Source: JAKPAM01 sp047605425 (lineage in GTDB: Bacteria > Pseudomonadota > Gammaproteobacteria > Burkholderiales > Burkholderiaceae_E). Taken from it: a stretch of DNA of 64,000 nucleotides. The notes below the pieces were generated by a model. The model saw only the letters and a list, made by a program, of their open reading frames with translations. It was not told where the DNA came from and did not search any database. Location of the stretch: positions 26,358-90,357 of the forward strand of contig JASGFT010000001.1 of the NCBI GenBank assembly GCA_047605425.1. Direction: 5' to 3'. Within the stretch, counting starts at the first letter, position 1. Each line of letters begins with the position of its first letter. The position numbers and the translations under genes were made by a program. Shown one piece after another: positions 17,463 to 26,031 of this stretch.

Positions 17463-18286
17463 GGCACCCTGTATCGGCCACCGGGCGTTTCGAGCGCGGT
17501 TCGAAGGCTGCCATGCGAGGCGGGGTCGTGGGATCCGCGGCCGGGCCGGGCGCGACGCCGATGATCGAGGTCCGCGACCTGGTGCGCGCGTTCGGCGGCA
17601 TCCGGGCGATCGACGGCCTGACGCTGGCGATCGCCGCCGGCGAACTGCATTGCGTCGTCGGCCCCAACGGCGCCGGCAAGAGCACGTTCTTCAAGCTGCT
17701 GGTCGGCGCCGACCGGCCCACGTCCGGGCAGGTGCGGTTCCGGGGACGCGAAATCTCGCGGCTGCGGCCGTTCGAGCGCGCCCGCCTGGGCATCAGCATC
17801 AAGTTCCAGAACGTGCCGATCTACCAGGATCTGACGGTCGCCCAGAACCTGTTCGTTCCGCTGCGCCGTCATCTGCCCGCGTCGCGGATCGCCGAGGAGA
17901 CCGATCGGCTGCTGGCGACCGTGCACCTGGCCGGCACCGCCGAGCGGCCCGCGCGCGACCTGTCGCACGGGCAGCAGCAATGGCTGTCGCTGTGCATGTC
18001 GCTGGCGGCGCGGCCGCGGCTGCTGCTGCTCGACGAGCCGGCCGCCGGCATGTCGCGCGAGGAGCGCGACGACACGGCCGCGATCATCCGGCGGCTCCAT
18101 GCCGACGGCGTGACGATCGTCGTCATCGAGCACGACATGGCGTTCATCAGGCAGTTGGACGCTCGCGTCAGCGTGCTGCACCAAGGCCGGCTGTTCGCGC
18201 AAGGGTCGATGGACGAGATCGAACGCGACGAAGCCGTGCGCGAGATCTACCTGGGCAGGCCGGCGACGGCCGGAGAAGGACGATGA
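17459..18286 (+). CDS. urtD: Urea/amide-type ABC importer ATPase, LivG/UrtD-like
   Basis: ATPase with Walker A VGPNGAGKSTFFKLL near residues 66-80, signature LSHGQQQWLSLCMSLA, Walker B LLLLDEPAAGMSREE and IVVIEHDM. The signature has His for the usual Gly (LSHGQ), a form common in UrtD and LivG relatives. It starts in the urtC stop (ATGA); the first 34 residues are not homologous to LivG, and an internal ATG at 17561 (MIEVRDLVRAFGG) could be the real start, but it lacks a clear Shine-Dalgarno. Length is 275 residues as drawn. Confidence 0.85.
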   Translation: MRHPVSATGRFERGSKAAMRGGVVGSAAGPGATPMIEVRDLVRAFGGIRAIDGLTLAIAAGELHCVVGPNGAGKSTFFKLLVGADRPTSGQVRFRGREISRLRPFERARLGISIKFQNVPIYQDLTVAQNLFVPLRRHLPASRIAEETDRLLATVHLAGTAERPARDLSHGQQQWLSLCMSLAARPRLLLLDEPAAGMSREERDDTAAIIRRLHADGVTIVVIEHDMAFIRQLDARVSVLHQGRLFAQGSMDEIERDEAVREIYLGRPATAGEGR

Positions 18287-19002
18287 AAGCGATTTCTCCG
18301 CTGCTGGGCGTCCATCACCTGGACGCCGGCTACGGCAAGGTGCGGATCCTGCGCGACGTGGCGCTCGAGGTCCGCGAGGGCGAGGTGCTGGCGATCATCG
18401 GCCGCAACGGCGTCGGCAAGACGACGTTGATGAAGACGCTGATCGGCGCGGTCGGCGTCCAGCGCGGCGAGATCCGTTTCGACGACCAGCCGATCGGCGG
18501 CCTGCGTCCGCACGCGCGCGCCCGGCTCGGCATCGGCTACGTGCCGCAGGGACGCGGCATCTACGCGAAATTGTCGGTGGCCGAGAACCTGTACATGGGC
18601 CGGCGGATCGGCGACGGGCCGATCACCGACGCGCACTACGCGCGGATCCACGGCTTCTTCCCGATCCTGCGGGAGCGGCGCGCGCAGATGGCCGGCTCGA
18701 TGAGCGGCGGCCAGCAGCAGCAGCTCGCGCTGGGCCGCGCGCTGCTGGGCAAACCGCGGCTGCTGCTGCTCGACGAGCCCTCCGAAGGCATCCAACCGAA
18801 CATCGTCCACGACATGGGGGTACTGGTCAGGCGGCTGAGCCGCCAGGACCGGATGGCGGTCATCGTCGTCGAACAGAACCTGGACCTGATCCGCCTGATG
18901 GCCGATCGCTGTCTGGTCATCGATCACGGCGAAGTCATCGCCGAGCTCGATCCCGGGCGGTTGGCCGACCCCGGACTGGCCTCCCGTTACCTGGCGATCT
19001 GA
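18283..19002 (+). CDS. urtE: Urea/amide-type ABC importer ATPase, LivF/UrtE-like
   Basis: ATPase of 239 residues with Walker A GRNGVGKTTLMKTLIG near residues 40-55, signature SMSGGQQQQLALGRALL and Walker B LLLLDEPSEGIQPNIV. The phrase SEGIQPNI is typical of UrtE and LivF-like subunits paired with UrtD, which supports a urea-type importer. GAAGGA stands just before the ATG and the start overlaps the urtD stop. A 61-base gap then leads to the urease genes. Confidence 0.87.
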   Translation: MKAISPLLGVHHLDAGYGKVRILRDVALEVREGEVLAIIGRNGVGKTTLMKTLIGAVGVQRGEIRFDDQPIGGLRPHARARLGIGYVPQGRGIYAKLSVAENLYMGRRIGDGPITDAHYARIHGFFPILRERRAQMAGSMSGGQQQQLALGRALLGKPRLLLLDEPSEGIQPNIVHDMGVLVRRLSRQDRMAVIVVEQNLDLIRLMADRCLVIDHGEVIAELDPGRLADPGLASRYLAI

Positions 19003-19063
19003 CCGGCACCGATGCCGCGGCGATCGCTTTCCTCATGACGCCCCCGAGCAAGGACGAGATCCC

Positions 19064-19951
19064 ATGCGCCTGACGATCCGAGAAGAAGAACGCATCCAGA
19101 TCTGGACGATCGCCGAGATGTCGCGCCGCCGGCTGGCGCGCGGCATCCGGCTCAACTATCCGGAGGCGGTCGCGCTGATCTGCGACGAGATCATGGAACG
19201 GGCCTGCGAGGGCTCGGTCGAGATGCTGGTCGACCTGATGGCTTACGGCAGCACGATCCTGCACAAGGAACACGTGATGGAAGGCGTGCCCGAGATCCTG
19301 AACATGGTGCAGGTCGAGGCCGTGTTCCGCGACGGCACCAAGCTGGTGACGGTCATGCACCCGGTGCGCGAGTCCGGCAAGGGCGCGCGGCCCGAAACCT
19401 GGCAGTCGCCGGCGGAGCCGACCTCGATCGTCGCGGCCGAGGCGTTCCACGTCGGCGAGCCGTCGACGGTCGGCCGCATCGATTTCGCGCCCGAGCCCGT
19501 CGAGATCAACGCCGGACGCGAAACGATCGAACTGGTGATCACGAACATCGGTGACCGCCCGATCCAGGTCGGCGCGCACTACCACCTGGTCGAGGTCAAC
19601 AAGGCGCTCGCCTTCGACCGCGAAGCCGCATTCGGCTACCGGCTCGACATCCCGAGCGGCTCGGCGGTGCGCTTCGAACCCGGGCAGAGCCGCAAGTGCC
19701 GGTTGACCCGTTTCGCCGGCGCGCAGGTGTCGATGGGGATGAACGACATCACCAACGGCTCGATGCGCAACGAATCGACGCGCAGGCTCGCGATGAAGCG
19801 GCTGCGCGAGCACGACTACGCGTTCGCCGACGACACGGTCGACAACGCGCCCCGGCCCGACATCGTCTACGCGACCCAGCCGCCGGCCGCCCTCGAAGAC
19901 GACGACGGCGATCGCCCGGCCGGCCCGGGCCGGCGCGCGAAGAAACCCTGA
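19064..19951 (+). CDS. ureAB: Urease gamma-beta fusion subunit
   Basis: Structural urease subunit in which gamma (UreA) and beta (UreB) are one 295-residue chain. Residues 1-100 are UreA-like (RRLARGIRLNYPEAVALICDEI, GVPEILNMVQVEAVFRDGTK). After a linker of about 28 residues the UreB part follows: VEINAGRETIELVITNIGDR, IQVGAHYHLVEVNKALAFDR and RLDIPSGSAVRFEPGQ. A further 60 or so residues after the UreB core (from AGAQVSMGMNDI) form an extension not seen in classical UreB. Fusion of the two subunits is known in Helicobacter and other bacteria. The gene is followed by ureC after 52 bases. Confidence 0.92.
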   Translation: MRLTIREEERIQIWTIAEMSRRRLARGIRLNYPEAVALICDEIMERACEGSVEMLVDLMAYGSTILHKEHVMEGVPEILNMVQVEAVFRDGTKLVTVMHPVRESGKGARPETWQSPAEPTSIVAAEAFHVGEPSTVGRIDFAPEPVEINAGRETIELVITNIGDRPIQVGAHYHLVEVNKALAFDREAAFGYRLDIPSGSAVRFEPGQSRKCRLTRFAGAQVSMGMNDITNGSMRNESTRRLAMKRLREHDYAFADDTVDNAPRPDIVYATQPPAALEDDDGDRPAGPGRRAKKP

Positions 19952-20003
19952 TCGGCAGCGCCGTTCCCGCCGCACTGCCCGCCTTCCCTGAGGATTGACA
20001 CGC

Positions 20004-21710
20004 ATGAGCATGAAGATTCCGCGCGCCGACTACGCGGCGCAGTACGGCCCGACGACGGGCGACAAGGTCTACCTGGCCGATACCGGCCTGGTCGCGAAGA
20101 TCGAGCGCGACTTCACCACCTACGGCGACGAACTGGTCTTCGGCGGCGGCAAGACGATCCGCGACGGCATGGGCCAGTGCTCGCGCTTCAAGCGCAGCGA
20201 CGGCGCGCTGGACATGGTGCTGACCAACGCGATCATCATCGATCCGGTGCTGGGCGTGGTCAAAGGCGACATCGGCGTGCTCGACGGCAGGATCGTCGGC
20301 GTCGGCAAGGCCGGCAATCCGGACACGATGAACATCACGCCCGGACTGATCGTCGGGCCGAACACCGACATCCTCTCGCTGGAGGGACGGATCGTCACGC
20401 CGGGCCTGATCGACATCCATCCGCACTTCGACTCGGTCCAGCAACTGTACGAATACCAGAGCGCCGGCGTGACCACGGTGATCGGCGGCGGATCGGGACC
20501 GAAGACCGTCGGCATCGAATGTCCGGGCGCGTGGAACCTGCAGCGGATGCTCGAGGCGATGGCCGACATTCCGCTGAATTTCGGCAACTTCGGCAAAGGC
20601 AACTCGTCGGATCCGAATTCGCTGATCGAGCAGGTGCTCGGCGGAGCCACCGGTTTGAAACTGCACGAGGACTGGTCGTCGTCGCCGTCGGCGATCCGCA
20701 ACGCGATGGCGATCGCCGACCAGTTCGACTTCCAGGTCCAGATCCACGCCGACACGCTGAACGAGACCGGCTACTACGAAGACACGATGGAAGCGATCGC
20801 CGGACGCGTGATGCACATGTATCACTGCGAAGGCGCCGGCGGCGGCAACGCGCCCGACATCATGCGCTGCGTCGGCGAGGCCAACATCCTGCCGAGTTCG
20901 ACCAATCCGACCAATCCGTTCTCGATCAACACTTATGACGAGGAGATCGACATGCTGATCACCTGTCATAACCTGAACAAGTCGGTGCCCACCGACATGG
21001 CGTTCATCCAGGGGCGCGCGCGCGCCGAGACGATGCGCGCCGAGGACGTGCTGCACGACGTCGGCGCGATCAGCATGATCGGCTCGGACAGCCAGGGCGT
21101 CGGCCGCGCGGCCGAGAGCGCGCAACGCTCGTTCCAGCTCGCCGCCGCGAACAAGGTCCGCTTCGGACGCCTGTCGGAGGACGGCCCGGACAGCGACAAC
21201 TTCCGCATCAAGCGCTACCTGGCCAAGGTCACGATCAATCCGGCGATCACGTTCGGCGTCGACGGCTACGTCGGATCGATCGCGGCGGGCAAGATCGCCG
21301 ACATCGTCGTCTGGCGGCCCGACCTGTTCATCGCCAAACCGGAGCTGATCCTGAAGGGCGGCTTCATCTCCTGGGCCGCGATGGGCTCGCCGGCGGCCTC
21401 GCTGATGACCTGCGAGCCGCTGAAGTACCGCCCGCAGTACGGTCACCACGGCCGCAATCCGCGCCGCACGGCGTTCTCGTTCGTCACGCAGGCGGCGATC
21501 GACGGCGGCTTGGCCAACCGGATCGAATGCCAGCCCTTGCTGCCCGTGCGTCGCTGCCGGTCGATCTCCAAACGCGACATGGTGCACAACGACGCGCTGC
21601 CGCGGATCGACATCGACCCCGAGACGTACAACGTCTACATGGACGGCCAGCGGATCACCGTGCAGCCCGCCCGGACCCTTCCGCTGACGCAGCTCTATTA
21701 CCTGCGCTGA
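20004..21710 (+). CDS. ureC: Urease catalytic alpha subunit, divergent type
   Basis: Binuclear nickel amidohydrolase of 568 residues that hydrolyses urea to ammonia and carbamate. Start is ATG 20004 with GAGGA nine bases upstream. The metal and catalytic residues of the Klebsiella enzyme all have counterparts: His139 and His141 (IHPHF), the carbamylated Lys219 (GLKLHEDW), His248 (QIHADTLNE), His274 (MYHCEG), Asp362 (GSDSQ), the flap Cys321-His322, and Arg338. Unusual are substitutions next to them: Asn282 in GGGNAPD where His is usual, Asn323 in CHNL where His is usual, and Gly for Ala in SDSQG. The segment after IHPHF (DSVQQLYEYQSAGV) also departs from the common WICPQQ pattern. Activity on urea is likely but altered specificity cannot be excluded. 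Confidence 0.92.
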   Translation: MSMKIPRADYAAQYGPTTGDKVYLADTGLVAKIERDFTTYGDELVFGGGKTIRDGMGQCSRFKRSDGALDMVLTNAIIIDPVLGVVKGDIGVLDGRIVGVGKAGNPDTMNITPGLIVGPNTDILSLEGRIVTPGLIDIHPHFDSVQQLYEYQSAGVTTVIGGGSGPKTVGIECPGAWNLQRMLEAMADIPLNFGNFGKGNSSDPNSLIEQVLGGATGLKLHEDWSSSPSAIRNAMAIADQFDFQVQIHADTLNETGYYEDTMEAIAGRVMHMYHCEGAGGGNAPDIMRCVGEANILPSSTNPTNPFSINTYDEEIDMLITCHNLNKSVPTDMAFIQGRARAETMRAEDVLHDVGAISMIGSDSQGVGRAAESAQRSFQLAAANKVRFGRLSEDGPDSDNFRIKRYLAKVTINPAITFGVDGYVGSIAAGKIADIVVWRPDLFIAKPELILKGGFISWAAMGSPAASLMTCEPLKYRPQYGHHGRNPRRTAFSFVTQAAIDGGLANRIECQPLLPVRRCRSISKRDMVHNDALPRIDIDPETYNVYMDGQRITVQPARTLPLTQLYYLR

Positions 21711-21737
21711 GCGCGGCCCGGTGACCGAGGAGATTCG

Positions 21738-22241
21738 ATGATCATCGACAGGATCGTCGGCAAGTTCGCCGACCTGCAATCGCGGATCACGGCGGTGGAC
21801 CCCGTCGAGCTGCCCGCCGACAAGCGCCAGAGCCCGCACTGGCGCGCGCGATCCCGCGACGGCCGTTCGCTGGCGGTCTCGCTGCCGCGCGGCGACGAGC
21901 TGTTCGAGGGCGACGTGCTGCTGATCGACGGCGGCACGGCCGTCGTCGTGGCCGCCGCGCCCGAGGACCTGCTCGAGGTGATGCCCGGATCGCCGCGCCA
22001 ATGGGGCATCGCCGCCTACCAGTTGGGCAACCTGCACCGCGAGCTGCGCTTCCTGGCGGACTCGATGCTGACGCCGTACGACGCGATCGCCGAAGCCGTG
22101 CTCCGCCAGGCCGGCATCGCCTGCCGCCGCGCCACGCGCGCCTTCACCGGCGAGCGGTTCGGTGCGCACGGCGCCGCGCACGCCGACGGGCACGGCCACG
22201 GGCACCGACACGAGCACGGACATGACCACCACCATCGCTGA
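21738..22241 (+). CDS. ureE: Urease accessory nickel chaperone
   Basis: UreE delivers nickel during urease maturation in the cytoplasm. The 167-residue protein has the N-terminal UreE domain (LPRGDELFEGDVLLIDGGTA), a metal-binding domain (GIAAYQLGNLHRELRFL, which carries the His-containing conserved segment), and a His-rich C-terminal tail (GHGHGHRHEHGHDHHHR) able to bind several nickel ions. An ATG 28 bases after ureC has GAGGAG upstream. It overlaps ureF by 20 bases. Confidence 0.92.
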   Translation: MIIDRIVGKFADLQSRITAVDPVELPADKRQSPHWRARSRDGRSLAVSLPRGDELFEGDVLLIDGGTAVVVAAAPEDLLEVMPGSPRQWGIAAYQLGNLHRELRFLADSMLTPYDAIAEAVLRQAGIACRRATRAFTGERFGAHGAAHADGHGHGHRHEHGHDHHHR

Positions 22242-22926
22242 CGACAACGGCCTGATGTTCGTGCTGCAGGCCGCGACCGCGTCGTTCCCGACCGGTGCGT
22301 TCAGCCATTCATACGGTTTCGAGACGCTGATCAGCCTGGGCGGCATCACCGACGCGGACGGACTCGGCCGCGAGGCGGCGCGCTGGCTCCGCCATGGCCT
22401 CGCGCCGGCCGACGCGGCGGGCGTCGCGCTCGCGCACGAAGCGGCGCTGGCCGGCGATGCGCGAGAGCTCGCGCGGATCGACGAGACGCTGCATGCGCTG
22501 AAGCTGACGCGCGAGACCCGCGAGGCGAGCCTGTCGACCGGCGGCGCGTTCCTGGCGGCGATCCTCGATGCGCTGCCGGGCCCGCGCGCCGCCGCGTTCA
22601 AGCGGCAGATCGACGACGGCCGGTGCGCGGGCCACTACGCGACGGCGTTCGGCGTCGCGACGGCCGACGCCGGCGTCGAGCGGCGGACCGCCGTGATCAG
22701 CTTCCTGCACGGCAGCCTGAGCAGCCTGATCGGCGTGGCGGCGCGGATCATCCCGCTCGGGCAGATCGCCGTCCAACGCCTGCTCGCGCAGGCGCGGCCG
22801 CAGGTGCTGACCTGCGCCGACGTCGCGCTGCGAACCCCGCTCGACGAACTGGCGACCGCGACGGCCGGCCTGGACGTCGCGTCGATGGCGCACGAGCGCC
22901 TGTACACCCGCCTGTGCATTTCCTGA
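22222..22926 (+). CDS. ureF: Urease accessory protein UreF
   Basis: UreF works with UreD and UreG in the GTP-dependent insertion of nickel into the urease apoenzyme. Diagnostic segments are ASFPTGAFSHSYGFETLI near residue 20 and QARPQVLTCADVALRTP near the C-terminus. Length is 234 residues. The start chosen is the ATG inside the 3' end of ureE (MTTTIADDNGLMF); an in-frame ATG 11 codons later is an alternative. Confidence 0.9.
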   Translation: MTTTIADDNGLMFVLQAATASFPTGAFSHSYGFETLISLGGITDADGLGREAARWLRHGLAPADAAGVALAHEAALAGDARELARIDETLHALKLTRETREASLSTGGAFLAAILDALPGPRAAAFKRQIDDGRCAGHYATAFGVATADAGVERRTAVISFLHGSLSSLIGVAARIIPLGQIAVQRLLAQARPQVLTCADVALRTPLDELATATAGLDVASMAHERLYTRLCIS

Positions 22927-22943
22927 ACTCGAGGAGCCCCACG

Positions 22944-23561
22944 ATGAGAAAACCCGTTCGCCTCGGCATCGGCGGCCCGGTCGGATCCGGCAAGACCGCG
23001 CTGACCGACAAGCTGTGCCGCGAGTTCTCCCGGCGTTATTCGGTCGCCGCGATCACCAACGACATCTTCACGAAGGAAGACGCCGAGTTCCTGACCCGCA
23101 ACGAGTCGCTGCCGCCGGACCGGATCCTGGGCGTCGAAACCGGCGGCTGCCCGCACACGGCGATCCGCGAGGACTGCTCGATGAACCTGCACGCCGTCGG
23201 CGAGGTCTCGCGCAGGCACCCGGACCTGGACATCATCTTCATCGAAAGCGGCGGCGACAACCTGGCGGCGACCTTCAGCCCCGACCTCGTCGATGCCCAC
23301 ATCTACGTGATCGACGTCTCCGGCGGCGAGAAGATCCCGCGCAAGGGCGGCCCCGGCATCACGAAGTCGGACCTGATGGTCATCAACAAGATCGACCTGG
23401 CCGGCCTGGTCGGCGCCAGCCTCGACGTGATGGACCGCGACGCCCGTCGGATGCGCGGCGATCGCCCGTTCCTGTTCACGTGCATCAAGGACGGCCGCGG
23501 CCTGCAGGACGTGTTCGACTGGGTCGAGTCGCAGGCGCTGCTGGCCGCCGAACCGCGGTGA
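22944..23561 (+). CDS. ureG: Urease accessory GTPase
   Basis: SIMIBI-class GTPase that powers nickel insertion. The P-loop is GIGGPVGSGKTALTDKL at residues 8-24; the metal-binding Cys-Pro-His motif is in GVETGGCPHTAIREDCSMN; the guanine-recognition motif is INKIDL. Length, 205 residues, is normal. GAGGAG precedes the ATG. The stop overlaps the GTG start of ureD. Confidence 0.95.
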   Translation: MRKPVRLGIGGPVGSGKTALTDKLCREFSRRYSVAAITNDIFTKEDAEFLTRNESLPPDRILGVETGGCPHTAIREDCSMNLHAVGEVSRRHPDLDIIFIESGGDNLAATFSPDLVDAHIYVIDVSGGEKIPRKGGPGITKSDLMVINKIDLAGLVGASLDVMDRDARRMRGDRPFLFTCIKDGRGLQDVFDWVESQALLAAEPR

Positions 23562-24427
23562 ACGCGACGATGGCGTTCGCGCAGCCCGACCCCGGCTGGG
23601 TGATCGGCAAGCATGCGCTGCTGTGCGTGAACGCGCTGCGCCGCGAAGGGCGCACGCACCTGGACGTCGTGCGGCGCAGGATTCCGTTCCAATGGCAGGG
23701 CTATCAATACCAGGACCGCGACGACCAGCCGTACCTGCAATTGCACAACTCGAACGGCGGTTACGTCGAAGGCGATGCCGCGCTGCTGCAGATCGACGTG
23801 CAGCCGGGCGCGCGGATGCTGCTGACGACGACCGGCGCGACCCGGTTCTATCACTGCCGCCAGGGCGGCGAGAGCCGCGAGTCGATCGAGGTGCGGATCG
23901 GCCCGGGCGCGCTGTTCGAGTTCCTGCCCGACGAGATGATCCCGTATGCCGACACTTGCGCGATCCGGTCGGCTCGCTTCGATCTGGCGCCGGACGCCCG
24001 CCTGTTCGTCAGCGACACGATCAGCGCCGGGCGCATCCACTACCGGGGCGGCGAGCTGTTCGCGTTCCGCGCGCTGCGCGCCGAGCTGGCGATCCGGGTC
24101 GACGGCCGGCTGCAACTGCTGGACCGGCAATTCAGCACGACGCCCGGGCAGGTACGGGCGCTTCGCGAGCTATGGGCCGGCTACCGGCACCTGACGACGA
24201 TCGCGATGCATGCGCCGCAATGGCCGCGGGACCTGCCCGACCGCCTGCAGGCGGTGCTCGCCGCCCATCCGCACGCATGGTCCGGCGTCACGCGGATCGG
24301 CTCGCTGATCGTCCTGCGCCTGCTGACGCGCGACGCCTGGCACGCGCAGCAACTGGTGTTCAGGATCTGGCGGTGCGCGCGCCCGGACCTCGCGGGCAAG
24401 CCCGCGCGCGTGATCTGGAAGAGCTGA
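23558..24427 (+). CDS. ureD: Urease accessory protein UreD (UreH)
   Basis: Scaffold for urease maturation, 289 residues from the GTG at 23558, which overlaps the ureG stop; an ATG at 23570 is possible. Family features are PYLQLHNSNGGYVEGDAALL, TTTGATRFYHCRQGG, EFLPDEMIPYADTCAIRSA and DTISAGRIHYRGGELFAF. The gene order AB-C-E-F-G-D, with ureD last, differs from the common D-A-B-C-E-F-G order and recalls the second urease locus (ure-2) of Brucella. No nickel transporter or urea channel gene follows; spoVR is met head-on 12 bases later. Confidence 0.9.
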   Translation: MNATMAFAQPDPGWVIGKHALLCVNALRREGRTHLDVVRRRIPFQWQGYQYQDRDDQPYLQLHNSNGGYVEGDAALLQIDVQPGARMLLTTTGATRFYHCRQGGESRESIEVRIGPGALFEFLPDEMIPYADTCAIRSARFDLAPDARLFVSDTISAGRIHYRGGELFAFRALRAELAIRVDGRLQLLDRQFSTTPGQVRALRELWAGYRHLTTIAMHAPQWPRDLPDRLQAVLAAHPHAWSGVTRIGSLIVLRLLTRDAWHAQQLVFRIWRCARPDLAGKPARVIWKS

Positions 24428-24439
24428 ACCCGGCGGCGT

Positions 24440-26011
24440 TCAGTCGCTGACCTCGTCGTACCTGACCACGTGCCCGGCGTCGTCGACGACCTCGAGCCGC
24501 ACCTTGAAGCCCCACAGCCGCTGCAGGTGGCGCAGCACCTCGTGGCGCTCGTCGGTCAACGGCCGGTTGCGATGCAGCAGATGCCGCAAGGTCAGGCTGC
24601 GATCGCCGTCGCGGTCGAAGTCGATGATCTGGATGTCCGGCAGCAGGTTGTCGCGGTTGTACTGCTGCGCCAGCAGCTTGCGCACGCGCCGGTAGCCGTC
24701 CTCGTTGTGGATGCTGTCGATGTGCAGCGTCTCGGACCGCTCGTGGTCGGCGACCGCGAACAAGCGGAATTCGCGGATCAGGCGCGGCGACAGGTACTGG
24801 CCGATGAACGACTCGTCCTTGTAGTTGCGCATCGCGAAGTCCAGCACCTTCAGCCAGTCGCCGCCGGCGATGTCCGGGAACCAGTGGCGATCCTCGTCGG
24901 TCGGCGCCTCGCAGATCCGGCGCAGGTCGCTCATCATCGAGAAGCCCAGCGCGTACGGATTGATGCCGCCGTAGCCGCGCTCGTCGAAGCCGCGCTGCGT
25001 GACGACGTTGGTGTGCGAGGCCAGTATCTCGAGCATGAAACCGTCGTCGACGAGCCCCTTGTCGTACATGCGGGTCAGGATCGTGTAGTGCCAGAACGTC
25101 GCCCAGCCCTCGTTCATGACCTTGGTCTGGCCCTGCGGATAGAAGTATTGCGCGATCTTGCGGACGATGCGCGCCAGCTCGCGCTGCCAGGGCGCCAGCT
25201 TGGGCGCGTACTTCTCGACGAAGTACAGCAGGTTCTCCTGCGGCTCCTCAGGGAAGCGGCGGCGCGCGCCGGCCCCGCCGGCACCGCGCGGCCGCGTCGG
25301 CACCGTGCGCCAGATCTCGTCGTACTGCTTCCACGCGTAGGCCTCGCGCTCGCGCATCCGCGCGACCTCCTCGGCGGCCGACAGCGGACGCGGATGCCGG
25401 TAGCGGCTGACGCCGAAATCCATCAGCGCATGGCAGGCATCGAGCGTCTCCTCGACCGCCGTCAGGCCGTAGCGCTCCTCGCACTCGTGCACGTACTTGC
25501 GGGCGAACACCATGTAGTCGATGATCGCGTCCGCGTTCGTCCACTGCTTGAACAGGTAGTTGCCCTTGAAGAACGAGTTGTGCCCGTAGCAGGCGTGCGC
25601 GATCACCAGCGCCTGCAACGGCATCGAGTTCTCTTCCATCAGGTAGGCGATGCACGGATCGGAATTGATGACGATCTCGTAGGCCAGCCCGCGCGCGCCC
25701 TTGCGGTACGCGTGCTCGTTGCGGATGAACTCCTTGCCGAAACTCCAGTGCGGGTAGCCGATCGGCAAACCCACCGACGCATAGGCGTCGAGCATCTGCT
25801 CGCTGTTGATGACCTCGATCTGGTTCGGATAGCAGTCCAGGCCGAACTCGCCGACCGCGATCTCGCGGATCGCCGCGTCGTACTCGGCGATCAGGTCGAA
25901 CGTCCATTCCGGCCCCTGCGAGATCGGTTTGGACGCCCGCGCGCCGGGGCCGCCGGCGGCCGGCAGCGGCGCGTCCGACAGGGCGATGACGGTGGTCGGG
26001 ATGTCGGTCAT
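24440..26011 (-). CDS. spoVR: SpoVR/YcgB family protein
   Basis: SpoVR-family protein of 523 residues (E. coli YcgB). Conserved stretches include WTFDLIAEYDAAIREIAVGE, LDCYPNQIEVINSEQMLDAY, GHNSFFKGNYLFKQWTNADA and QTKVMNEGWATFWHYTIL. Biochemical role is unknown, but it is nearly always encoded with PrkA and YeaH/YhbH, as here, and is linked to stationary-phase and nitrogen stress. The ATG at 26011 has a strong GGAGGA upstream. The loop GAGGAGARRRFPEEPQ (about residues 240-260) is low-complexity. It is the last gene of the minus-strand trio. Confidence 0.94.
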   Translation of the reverse strand: MTDIPTTVIALSDAPLPAAGGPGARASKPISQGPEWTFDLIAEYDAAIREIAVGEFGLDCYPNQIEVINSEQMLDAYASVGLPIGYPHWSFGKEFIRNEHAYRKGARGLAYEIVINSDPCIAYLMEENSMPLQALVIAHACYGHNSFFKGNYLFKQWTNADAIIDYMVFARKYVHECEERYGLTAVEETLDACHALMDFGVSRYRHPRPLSAAEEVARMREREAYAWKQYDEIWRTVPTRPRGAGGAGARRRFPEEPQENLLYFVEKYAPKLAPWQRELARIVRKIAQYFYPQGQTKVMNEGWATFWHYTILTRMYDKGLVDDGFMLEILASHTNVVTQRGFDERGYGGINPYALGFSMMSDLRRICEAPTDEDRHWFPDIAGGDWLKVLDFAMRNYKDESFIGQYLSPRLIREFRLFAVADHERSETLHIDSIHNEDGYRRVRKLLAQQYNRDNLLPDIQIIDFDRDGDRSLTLRHLLHRNRPLTDERHEVLRHLQRLWGFKVRLEVVDDAGHVVRYDEVSD

Positions 26012-26031
26012 GGCGTTCCTCCGGCGATCGT

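Noticed and set aside
19749..22601. Very long open frame antisense to ureAB, ureC, ureE and ureF
   Set aside because: It mirrors the codon pattern of the urease genes in GC-rich DNA, its product is a His/Arg/Asp-rich composition with no domain, and the sense-strand genes are unambiguous.
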